Source: DATFJT01 sp965230755
Lineage (GTDB): Bacteria > Bacteroidota > Bacteroidia > Chitinophagales > Saprospiraceae
NCBI GenBank assembly: GCA_965230755.1
Contig: CBDDLT010000027.1
Location: 1-25,920 of the forward strand
Length of the DNA stretch: 25,920 bases
Direction: 5' to 3'
The position numbers were made by a program, and so were the translations under genes. Under the pieces are notes generated by a model, which was not told where the DNA came from, ran no database searches, and saw nothing but the letters and a program-made list of their open reading frames with translations. This document shows, piece after piece, positions 1 to 6,702 of the stretch. Within the stretch, counting starts at the first letter, position 1, and each line of letters opens with the position of its first letter.

Positions 1-2298
1 GTAAAGTCGTTCTGTTCCTTTGGGTATGTAGAATTTCAAAATTTGATTTTTCGCCAACTTGAAATTTTTGACTCCTCTTTCAAACCACCATCCAATATCA
101 TCTGGCATTTTGACTTCAAGTGACGCGTATTTAATCCTACAATCCAAAGTGTAATTTCCTGCATTCTTAAGATTGAATTTCAGATCAATCTGTTCTTTGT
201 TATTGGATAATTTAACTTCATCAATAATTTTACCGGAGTCATCTAATAGACTAATAATTGGAGTTGAATTCTCTTTTTTTAGATCAACAATTGTTAGAGA
301 CAGTTTAATTCTTCCTGCTTCAGGCGTATGAAAACCAATGGATTGATGGCGACTTAACAAAAAACTAGGGCGTGGTTTGGGTCCTGGTAGTGGTGTGGAT
401 TCATGACTGCTTTTTGTCAACGGTGGTATCTGCTTATTAACGGCAAACTGACCGTATACTTTATTAAAATTAGAAGTAACCTGATTCTTGCTTATAGGAG
501 AAATACCTTGCCAATTTTTCTCAATAAACGAATTTCCTCTAAATCCATATTTTTCCCTTAATCTTGGATTATCCTTTTCAAACTTATTAATGATCAAATT
601 ATGTAATCTATGGGTATGAATAAGTTTTGATTGATGAATGCTCCATATATATTGGATAAGTTCTTCTGCCAAATCATATCGCAAAGAGGATTTTAACTTA
701 CCCCTTCTTGCTTTGTCATATTCATTATACAAATGGAGAAAATGAAGGTATTTCTTAAGCTCCAAAATTCTATTTTCCTCTATTTCTGAGAGAGTATGCT
801 GATCGGTGTTTTTTAATGTAGTAAAGGATTCTGGTAGTGAGAAAAAGGGATTGTAATTTTCCCATATGGCGTAGAGTTTTTCTACTTCTTTGTTAGCAGG
901 TCCATATAATTCTTTAAAATAGACTTCTTTTAGCTCATCATTATTAATGTTTTCATCCCAATTTGATTTAGAAGCGCTATAATGAGCGAACCCCAATGCT
1001 CCAATACTATAGCTTGACTCAACCTGAAACCCTTTGATGTCTTTACTTTTCCACAGAGAAAGACGCTGTTCAATCTTAGAAGCAGAAAATCCGGGTTGAT
1101 CCTTTTGCCAATCTGGAATTCCCCAATAATCACGGATATAAAGTTTTTTATGCTTCTTACTCCATTGATCAATGAGCACTTCAGGTGATGCTACTTTTTG
1201 AAAAGCATATGGAGCGAGGAAAACCAAAACCTTTGGATGAATATTAATTGAAGGAACGGAGGCGTGCTCATTATAGGCATATAGAGAGACCCATATTTCT
1301 TTATCAGGATAGGTCGCTTCGAAATATTCAGCTGCTCTATTTGCTCTAAAAAACACTCTGTCAGAGATAGACCCCATTGACAAACACGAAGAACAAGTAC
1401 AGTGTCTTCCTCCGTCAGGAGGTTCAACTGAAATGACCTGCATTTGATAGGTATTATTTTCACTATTAATGGATTTGCGATACCTTTCATCCAAGTAGTT
1501 CAGGTAAATCTCTATTGCCTGATCATTGCTAATGCACTGCTTGACGTTCTTGCTCCACCCCGAGCGTTTTCCGTCAATTTCCGCCATCCACTCGGGATGT
1601 TGTTCTAACTCCTTCCTTTTTTTTAGGTTAAAGGACTGTAAGTGCCCTCCAGCTCGGAAAGGCCTAAACCATCTGTTTCGACTTTGCCATATATTCCAGT
1701 CTTCTGCTACAGATCCATATCGCTGGATCAAATCTTTTTGCTTGAGATGTCCTCCTGTGGCCGTAAACCAACGATACTGGAATTCTGGTTCTACTATAAT
1801 TTCGGATAATACATTTATTTGGCTTAATTCTAAATACGAAGGAAATACAGTCCAAAGATCACCAGGATGATAATATCGTCCACCAAAGTAATCTATGAGG
1901 TAATAGATGGCATTTCTCACACCTTGTTGTGATTTTCCAACCACATGAAGTGTCTTTGACTTATCCTGATAATCAACAACAAAGCTGTCATTCGATTTAT
2001 CGCGCAACAAGTTTTTGAATTTCTTATGTAGTCCACCATCTTGAATTTCAGCTATTGAAATAGAGATAGTTTGCTCCTTGAACGAATCCCTATTGCTGAT
2101 GCACTGCCATCCCGTTTTTTCAAGGAAATTTCGCAAGTCATCGATAACAAGCTCATTTTCCTTGAGTAATTCCTTGTTATCTGAGTAAATTAGAATTGTT
2201 CCGGAATTATCATTCTTAGTCGTTGTTTTGCTACATCCATAACAACAATAAAGCAGTGAGAAAAAGAAAATAAAACTGAAAACCCGATTGATACCCAT
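1..2298 (-). CDS. DUF4838-type lipoprotein, putative carbohydrate-active protein (3' end off window)
   Basis: The frame is open from an ATG at 2298 to the first base of the window (766 codons, no stop), so the C-terminus is missing. The N-terminus is a signal peptide: Arg5, a Phe/Leu-rich core at residues 6-17, then YGC-S with Cys22 as the likely lipidated residue. The lipobox is loose, as is common in Bacteroidota. Two motifs point to the DUF4838 family: HPEW-x-x-x-IDGKR from residue 234, and VEPPDGG-R-H-CTCSSC at 291-305 with three clustered cysteines. Residues 35-110 resemble the small alpha/beta domain found before glycosidase-like barrels. The C-terminal 150 residues look like a beta-sandwich. 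DUF4838 proteins are linked with glycan breakdown, but I know of no settled reaction. As the last visible gene it may trim or remodel the polysaccharide at the cell surface (inference). Confidence 0.85.
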   Translation of the reverse strand, partial: MGINRVFSFIFFFSLLYCCYGCSKTTTKNDNSGTILIYSDNKELLKENELVIDDLRNFLEKTGWQCISNRDSFKEQTISISIAEIQDGGLHKKFKNLLRDKSNDSFVVDYQDKSKTLHVVGKSQQGVRNAIYYLIDYFGGRYYHPGDLWTVFPSYLELSQINVLSEIIVEPEFQYRWFTATGGHLKQKDLIQRYGSVAEDWNIWQSRNRWFRPFRAGGHLQSFNLKKRKELEQHPEWMAEIDGKRSGWSKNVKQCISNDQAIEIYLNYLDERYRKSINSENNTYQMQVISVEPPDGGRHCTCSSCLSMGSISDRVFFRANRAAEYFEATYPDKEIWVSLYAYNEHASVPSINIHPKVLVFLAPYAFQKVASPEVLIDQWSKKHKKLYIRDYWGIPDWQKDQPGFSASKIEQRLSLWKSKDIKGFQVESSYSIGALGFAHYSASKSNWDENINNDELKEVYFKELYGPANKEVEKLYAIWENYNPFFSLPESFTTLKNTDQHTLSEIEENRILELKKYLHFLHLYNEYDKARRGKLKSSLRYDLAEELIQYIWSIHQSKLIHTHRLHNLIINKFEKDNPRLREKYGFRGNSFIEKNWQGISPISKNQVTSNFNKVYGQFAVNKQIPPLTKSSHESTPLPGPKPRPSFLLSRHQSIGFHTPEAGRIKLSLTIVDLKKENSTPIISLLDDSGKIIDEVKLSNNKEQIDLKFNLKNAGNYTLDCRIKYASLEVKMPDDIGWWFERGVKNFKLAKNQILKFYIPKGTERLY

Positions 2299-2434
2299 TT
2301 TACTGGATCACGAATTGATTTGGAATAAATTCATGAGTCTGAATCCAATACTGAATTCAGGGAATAGTGTTGGAAGTGGAATACTTGTTTTTAAGAAAGC
2401 CAATTGTCAAAAACGACAACAACTATTCAAATAA

Positions 2435-3562
2435 CTACTTGAAATAGCTCGTTATACCCTCAATAATATAGTCCAATCCTTCCTCATCCATCTCCGAATG
2501 CATCGGTAAGGAAAGCACACGACTGCATAAATCTTCGGTAACAGGAAGATTGCTCCCGTCATGGTACTTGGCATAGGCTTTTTGATGATGCAGAGGAACA
2601 GGGTAGTATATCATTGAAGGAATATTGCGTTCTTTCAGGTGATTTTGAAGTCCTTCTCTTGTTTCGGTATTCTCTATTTTCATCGTATACTGATGAAATA
2701 CATGAGTACTCTTTTCAGAACGCTGAGGAGCTTCTACACCATTTATACTAGATAAGGCTGCGTCATATGCATCGGCTAACTTCCTTCTATTCTCATTGTA
2801 CTCATCTAATCTCTTGAGCTTAATGTCAAGAATGCAAGCCTGTATAGAGTCCAGGCGGGAATTAACCCCTAATCTGTCGTGATAGTATCTCACATTCATT
2901 CCATGATTCGTTATGATTCTGATCTTTTCCGCCATGACATCATCATTGGTAAATATTGCACCGCCGTCACCATAACAACCTAGGTTTTTACTAGGGTAGA
3001 ATGAAGTGCATCCAATGTCTCCAATCGTACCCGCTTTTTGTTTGGTACCATCATTTAGAATACAATCTGCTCCAATGGCTTGTGCATTATCCTCCACAAC
3101 ATATAGATTGTGTTGCTTCGCAAATTCCATGATTTCTTCCATGTCCGCACTTTGCCCAAACAAGTGCACAGGAACGATGGCTTTAGTCTTATCAGAAACC
3201 TTCCCTTTAAAGTTCTCAACATTAACATTAAAAGTACCGGGGTCCACATCAATCATTACTGGTTGCAAGCCTAAAAGCCCGATTACCTCAGCCGTTGCAA
3301 CAAAAGTGAAAGATGGAACAAGAACTTCATCTCCTGGCTGTAGTCCCAAGGCCATCAGGGCAATTTGCAATGCATCTGTACCATTTGCACAGGGAATCAC
3401 ATGTTTTACCCCTAAATAGTTTTCCAGATTGGCTTGAAAATTCTTGACTGCAGGTCCGTTGACAAACATACCTGATTCTATTACTTCAATTACGGATTGG
3501 TCAACTTCGTTTTTTATTCCCTTGTACTGGCCGATTACGTCAACCATGTGTATTTTCTTCAT
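2435..3562 (-). CDS. wbpE: WbpE-type sugar-nucleotide aminotransferase (DegT/DnrJ/EryC1/StrS family)
   Basis: This is a PLP-dependent aminotransferase of 375 residues, full length for the family. The Schiff-base lysine is Lys192 in SFYPSKNLGCYGDGGA. The PLP-contacting VVEDNAQA segment is at 155-162, and NGTDALQIAL at 60-69 is the phosphate-side loop. The SKNLGCYGDGGA form is typical of the WbpE/WlbC branch, which transaminates UDP-3-keto-GlcNAcA to UDP-2-acetamido-3-amino-2,3-dideoxy-glucuronate using glutamate. The assignment is strengthened by WbpB, WbpD and a UDP-HexNAc dehydrogenase elsewhere in the window, although WbpE lies about 13 kb from WbpB/D. It starts at an ATG, 35 bp after the nucleotidyltransferase gene. 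A general DegT aminotransferase for another keto-sugar is the main alternative. Confidence 0.85.
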   Translation of the reverse strand: MKKIHMVDVIGQYKGIKNEVDQSVIEVIESGMFVNGPAVKNFQANLENYLGVKHVIPCANGTDALQIALMALGLQPGDEVLVPSFTFVATAEVIGLLGLQPVMIDVDPGTFNVNVENFKGKVSDKTKAIVPVHLFGQSADMEEIMEFAKQHNLYVVEDNAQAIGADCILNDGTKQKAGTIGDIGCTSFYPSKNLGCYGDGGAIFTNDDVMAEKIRIITNHGMNVRYYHDRLGVNSRLDSIQACILDIKLKRLDEYNENRRKLADAYDAALSSINGVEAPQRSEKSTHVFHQYTMKIENTETREGLQNHLKERNIPSMIYYPVPLHHQKAYAKYHDGSNLPVTEDLCSRVLSLPMHSEMDEEGLDYIIEGITSYFK

Positions 3563-3597
3563 TGAATTTTTTTAGGTTAGATGAATAAAAATTAATT

Positions 3598-4056
3598 CTA
3601 AATAGGGTCGGGCAAATTAAGCAAATCATCTTGATCCTTAGGCCTATTGGATGCCTTCTTAGCTTTTCTTAAGTCATTCAGATGTAATACTCTAATCTTT
3701 ACATCGTCAATTTCAAAAAATTGGGCATTGGCAAATGCTTCAGCAAATTTTAAACCTTTGACTTGAGTCATTAAATCAATAGAAACTGGAGGTCTACCAA
3801 AACTAAAAACATCCATAGTATTTGATAAAAATCGTTCTTTTGTCATGTCAAAAATTGGCATACCAAAAATGTCAAAAGCAGATGTCAGATTTTCATAATT
3901 ATCGGTACTTTGTTCCAACCATAAATCCATATCTCCAGTTGTCCGGCTATGCCCATATATAATGACACTATAACCTCCAACTAATATATATTTCACCTGG
4001 GTTTGATTCAAAGCCTTAAGAAAGTCCAAAAAATCCAGATTAAATATATTATTCAC
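3598..4056 (-). CDS. Nucleotidyltransferase-fold protein (DUF6036-like, MNT-type)
   Basis: Residues 25-47 carry the pol-beta-type signature GGYS-x10-GDMDLWLE, with the Gly-Gly loop and a D-x-D metal pair (Asp42, Asp44). The C-terminal segment L-x-x-L-x-KAKKASNRPKDQDDLLNL fits small nucleotidyltransferases of the AbiEii/DUF6036 type. The frame is open up to a GTG at 4125, but that start would overlap the preceding small gene by 77 bp. I chose the GTG at 4056, which overlaps that gene's stop region by only 8 bp and leaves 152 residues. No ATG precedes the fold. The substrate is unknown; relatives act in toxin-antitoxin or tRNA/protein nucleotidylation systems. It is not an obvious polysaccharide enzyme, so it is probably a passenger (inference). 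Confidence 0.7.
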   Translation of the reverse strand: MNNIFNLDFLDFLKALNQTQVKYILVGGYSVIIYGHSRTTGDMDLWLEQSTDNYENLTSAFDIFGMPIFDMTKERFLSNTMDVFSFGRPPVSIDLMTQVKGLKFAEAFANAQFFEIDDVKIRVLHLNDLRKAKKASNRPKDQDDLLNLPDPI

Positions 4057-4249
4057 TTCTTTTTTTGATGTTAAAATTTCCCCGTTCCATTCTTGGCTCT
4101 TGTTCAAGACTATAATTATAAGCACATAAAATTAAATAATATGATGCCCTTAATCTTTCTTCGACATTTTTATGCTTCCAATACGTATAGGACTTAGGCT
4201 CATTGGCTTGATTTTTAATTTTAAAATAAGTCCTATCCAGTCTATACAT
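4049..4249 (-). CDS. Small hypothetical protein preceding the nucleotidyltransferase
   Basis: A 66-residue protein with an ATG at 4249, 11 bp after the epimerase stop. It contains LDRTYFKIK near the N-terminus, then YWKHKNVEERLRASYYLILCAYNY and a basic C-terminus, RGNFNIKKRSE. I recall small proteins of this shape (an RT-x-F segment, a YW-x-x-K-x-x-EER-L helix, a short tail) directly before MNT-type nucleotidyltransferase genes in many bacteria, which supports it being real. The 8-bp overlap with the next gene suggests translational coupling. No function is known to me. A partner or regulator of the nucleotidyltransferase is the natural guess. Confidence 0.6.
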   Translation of the reverse strand: MYRLDRTYFKIKNQANEPKSYTYWKHKNVEERLRASYYLILCAYNYSLEQEPRMERGNFNIKKRSE

Positions 4250-4260
4250 TAAGTATAAAG

Positions 4261-5313
4261 TTATACTTTATAATATTCTCTAAACCAGCTTATAAATTGA
4301 TGAATGCCATCTTTAATACTGGTCTCGGGCTTATAGTCTAGATCTCTTTCCAAATCTGCCACATCAGCATAAGTTGCCGGCACGTCTCCTGGTTGGATGG
4401 GCATCATATTTTTCTCCGCAACTATTCCCAATTCGTTCTCAATAGCCGTTATGAAATCCATTAGTTTGACGGGATTGTTATTCCCAATATTATAGATTTT
4501 ATAAGGAGCTTTTGAACTGTCCGGTGATGGTGTCATTCCACTCCATTCCGGATTGCCTTTTGGAGGATGATCAATAACCCTCACAACACCTTCTACTATA
4601 TCATCTACATAGGTGAAATCTCTAATCATCTCACCGTAGTTGAAGACGTTTATTGGTTTTCCTTTCAACATGGCATCAGTGAAAAGAAAAAGAGCCATAT
4701 CCGGTCTCCCCCAAGGTCCATAGACAGTAAAGAACCTCAGTCCTGTTGTTGGCATAGCATAGAGATGGCTATAGGCATGTGCCATCAACTCATTGCTCTT
4801 TTTACTAGCGGCATATAAAGCTACGGGATGATCCACATTGTCTGAAGTCGATAAAGGCATTTTCTCGTTCATACCGTACACACTTGAACTACTGGCATAC
4901 ACCAAGTGTTTGACATTGTTGTGCCTGCAACCTTCAAGAATATTGACAAAACTTACAATATTACTCTCGACATAAGCATGGGGATTGATCAAGCTGTATC
5001 GAACACCAGCCTGAGCAGCTAAATTCACCACCACATCAAACTGTTCTTCTTTGAAGAATTGTTTCATTTCATCCTTATCCTCCATATTCATTCGAATAAA
5101 ACTATAGGTCGGATATTTCGAACTTACAATCTTCTTATTCCATTCTATTCGATCCCTCTCAATTCCATGATTGCTTAGTCTGCTATATTTTACCTCCACA
5201 TCATAATAGTCGTTTATACAATCGAGACCAACTACTTCATCTCCTCGATTCAACAACCTTTCTGCTAAATGATATCCTATAAATCCCGCTGTTCCAGTAA
5301 TGAGTACCTTCAT
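4261..5313 (-). CDS. UDP-glucuronate 4-epimerase-like SDR (CapI/LspL type)
   Basis: A 350-residue extended SDR. The NAD-binding TGTAGFIGYH motif is at residues 7-16, the NDYYDV-x-x-K-x-x-RL segment follows, then SSSSVYG and the catalytic Y-AAS-K pair. FTDAMLKGKPINVFNYGEMIRDFTYVDDIVEGV is highly characteristic of UDP-glucuronate 4-epimerases, which convert UDP-GlcA to UDP-GalA. No UDP-glucose dehydrogenase is present in the window, so UDP-GlcA must come from elsewhere. Alternatively the enzyme may act on an N-acetylated uronate such as the product of the TviB-type dehydrogenase at 11614-12903, as relatives of the WbpP/TviC group act on HexNAc nucleotides. The ATG is confident and the gap to the next gene is 11 bp. 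Confidence 0.85.
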   Translation of the reverse strand: MKVLITGTAGFIGYHLAERLLNRGDEVVGLDCINDYYDVEVKYSRLSNHGIERDRIEWNKKIVSSKYPTYSFIRMNMEDKDEMKQFFKEEQFDVVVNLAAQAGVRYSLINPHAYVESNIVSFVNILEGCRHNNVKHLVYASSSSVYGMNEKMPLSTSDNVDHPVALYAASKKSNELMAHAYSHLYAMPTTGLRFFTVYGPWGRPDMALFLFTDAMLKGKPINVFNYGEMIRDFTYVDDIVEGVVRVIDHPPKGNPEWSGMTPSPDSSKAPYKIYNIGNNNPVKLMDFITAIENELGIVAEKNMMPIQPGDVPATYADVADLERDLDYKPETSIKDGIHQFISWFREYYKV

Positions 5314-5346
5314 TATTTCTTGTTTTATTTTATTTAGAGTCTTGGG

Positions 5347-5361
5347 TTGTTAGCGTTTTAG
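5347..5361 (+). repeat. Inverted-repeat arm, distal side of four-helix-bundle cassette 1
   Basis: The plus strand reads TTGTTAGCGTTTTAG. It matches the minus strand of 5788-5802 (TTGTTGGCGTTTTAG) at 14 of 15 positions, so the two arms form an inverted repeat around the four-helix-bundle gene. The one difference would be a G-U pair in RNA. The similarity continues more weakly for about 15 further bases towards the gene (roughly 10 of 15). The arm lies in the leader just upstream of the UDP-glucuronate epimerase start at 5313. Confidence 0.7.
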
Positions 5362-5393
5362 GTTGTTGGTGTTTAGATATTAGTATCGGGGTT

Positions 5394-5783
5394 TTATCTT
5401 TCTTTGACATTACTTCTAAATGAATTCATTCTTTTTTGAAGCAGATGTAGCTTATTCAATAGTTTTTCTAAACTATCATTTGAAATATAACCTATTTCCG
5501 AAGCAATTATTAATTGAGTTTCTAATTCAAAGGAAGAACCTAGAGCAATATTAAGATATTGAACCAAAGATCTATTACTTCTACTACATCCTTCGGCAAT
5601 ATTAGAAGGAATAGATACCGCAGCACGGCAAATCTGAGACTTTAATCCAAAACCCTCTGATTGCGGAAACTTCTCTACGATTGCATAAATATGAATGCAA
5701 AAATCCTTCGATTCCCTCCATATTTCTAATTTTCTAAAATCTCTCAAAGCCTTTAATCTATTATTACTACGCCAAAACGCCAA
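5394..5783 (-). CDS. Four-helix-bundle protein (23S rRNA IVS-protein / TIGR02436-like family)
   Basis: The family pattern is plain: FRKLEIWRESKDF at 16-28, FPQSEGFGLKSQICRAAVSIPSNIAEGCSRS at 39-69, and GSSFELETQLIIASEIGY at 82-99. All of it is predicted helical, and the total of 129 residues is normal for the family. There is no ATG. The longest frame starts at a TTG (5783) lying inside the 8-bp repeats. A second TTG gives a protein starting LRDFRKLEIW, closer to where relatives usually start, so the first dozen residues are doubtful. Members are encoded in 23S rRNA intervening sequences and include Avd-like proteins. Their molecular role outside those settings is unclear. It is not a polysaccharide enzyme and I regard it as a passenger of the surrounding repeats. 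Confidence 0.8.
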   Translation of the reverse strand: MAFWRSNNRLKALRDFRKLEIWRESKDFCIHIYAIVEKFPQSEGFGLKSQICRAAVSIPSNIAEGCSRSNRSLVQYLNIALGSSFELETQLIIASEIGYISNDSLEKLLNKLHLLQKRMNSFRSNVKER

Positions 5784-5800
5784 AACGCTAAAACGCCAAC
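5771..5800 (+). repeat. 8-bp tandem repeat, GC(C/T)AAAAC, about 3.75 copies
   Basis: Three full copies (5771-5778, 5779-5786, 5787-5794) and a partial fourth (5795-5800) lie over the fcl stop codon (5788-5790) and the presumed start of the four-helix-bundle gene. Read on the minus strand, the repeats give GCGTTTTGG units. They encode the last residues of Fcl and the first of the four-helix-bundle frame. Confidence 0.85.
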
Positions 5801-5802
5801 AA
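5788..5802 (-). repeat. Inverted-repeat arm, proximal side of four-helix-bundle cassette 1
   Basis: The minus strand reads TTGTTGGCGTTTTAG, the partner of 5347-5361 in opposite orientation (14 of 15). The TAG at its end is the fcl stop codon, so the repeat both ends the fcl reading frame and opens the cassette. Confidence 0.7.
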
Positions 5803-6702
5803 ACTCCGAATTCCTTCTCTCAATCCAATCTTCGGTTCCCATCCCAAAGATCTAATCTTATAACTATCCAATAGTTTCCTAGGTGTACCATCCGGTTTGC
5901 TGTGATCAAATGTAAACTCTCCATCGTATTGAACAACCTCTGCGATCAATTTTGCCAAATCCAGAATGCTTAATTCTTCATTACTGCCAACATTAATCAT
6001 ATTGGAAAAAGATCCGGTTCTTTCTAGCAATAAAATGCAAGCATAGGCCAGATCATCAACATGAAGAAACTCTCGTAACGGACTTCCACTGCCCCAAATC
6101 TCAACCTCTTTTTTGCCTTCCTTTTTAGCCAGTAATATCTTCTTTATTAGTGCAGGCAATACATGGCTGTTCATAAGATCAAAATTGTCTCCAGGTCCAT
6201 AAAGATTGGTTGGCATTACGGAAAAATAGTTCTTGCCATATTGCTCATGGTAGTATTGACACAACTTAAGTCCTGCAATTTTTGCAATCGCATAAGGCTC
6301 ATTGGTGGATTCTAAAACATCAGTTAACAGGTGTTCTTCCTTCATAGGTTGAGGACAATACTTTGGGTATATGCAGGAAGAACCCATGAAGAGTAGGGTC
6401 TTCACATCATTTTGGTAGGCGGCGTGAATTACATTGGTGGCAATCATTAGATTGTCATAAAGGAATTCAGTAGGGTAGGACGCATTGGCCAATATTCCTC
6501 CTACTTTGGCAGCAGCTAATATCACAATCTCAGGTTTTTCCGATCGAAAATATTCTCTAACGGCACCTTGTTCTCTTAAATCCAATTGACTAGAACTAGG
6601 ACCAATAATATTGGAGTATTGTCTTTCCAAAAGAGCTCTTTCCACTGCAGCTCCTACCATTCCGCCTCTACCGGCTATATAGATTTTTGAAGATTTATTC
6701 AT
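5788..6702 (-). CDS. fcl: GDP-L-fucose synthase
   Basis: This epimerase/reductase converts GDP-4-keto-6-deoxymannose to GDP-L-fucose with NADPH. All catalytic residues known from the E. coli enzyme are present at an offset of one: Ser108 and Cys110 in GSSCIYPK, Tyr137 and Lys141 in YAIAK, and His180. The nucleotide-binding loop is AGRGGMVGAA, with Arg-Gly where the common form has His-Arg, but the GxxGxxG spacing is kept. The ATG overlaps the gmd stop by 8 bp, so the two are probably translationally coupled. The C-terminus ends GLREGIRSLLAF, whereas relatives usually continue with an aromatic helix after EGI. The last four residues and the stop come from the repeat at 5788-5802. Confidence 0.95.
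   Translation of the reverse strand: MNKSSKIYIAGRGGMVGAAVERALLERQYSNIIGPSSSQLDLREQGAVREYFRSEKPEIVILAAAKVGGILANASYPTEFLYDNLMIATNVIHAAYQNDVKTLLFMGSSCIYPKYCPQPMKEEHLLTDVLESTNEPYAIAKIAGLKLCQYYHEQYGKNYFSVMPTNLYGPGDNFDLMNSHVLPALIKKILLAKKEGKKEVEIWGSGSPLREFLHVDDLAYACILLLERTGSFSNMINVGSNEELSILDLAKLIAEVVQYDGEFTFDHSKPDGTPRKLLDSYKIRSLGWEPKIGLREGIRSLLAF

Larger units (their letters stand above)
5347..5802 (-). mobile_element. Putative IVS-like four-helix-bundle cassette 1
   Basis: The unit consists of two inverted-repeat arms with a four-helix-bundle ORF between them, inserted between fcl and the epimerase gene in an otherwise tightly packed operon. The arrangement resembles intervening sequences in 23S rRNA, where complementary ends enclose an ORF of the same protein family. 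That comparison is from general knowledge. That this unit moves, or is processed from mRNA, is inference. There is no transposase. Confidence 0.35.

Noticed and set aside
930..1855. Several short minus-strand ORFs (930-1172, 1191-1490, 1664-1855) in an apparently gene-poor region
   Set aside because: They are out-of-frame shadows of one long open frame from 2298 to base 1 that lacks a stop in the window.
2400..2434. Rho-independent terminator after wbpE (TTGTC/GACAA pairing around 2405-2420)
   Set aside because: The stem is only five AT-rich base pairs and lacks a proper T run in the right place.
3006..3419. 137-residue plus-strand ORF
   Set aside because: Antisense to wbpE; composition typical of a shadow frame.
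4057..4125. Longer N-terminus of the nucleotidyltransferase from the GTG at 4125
   Set aside because: It would overlap the small upstream gene by 77 bp and adds residues not expected before the fold.
5394..5783. Avd protein of a diversity-generating retroelement
   Set aside because: The fold family is shared, but there is no reverse transcriptase or template/variable repeat in the window.
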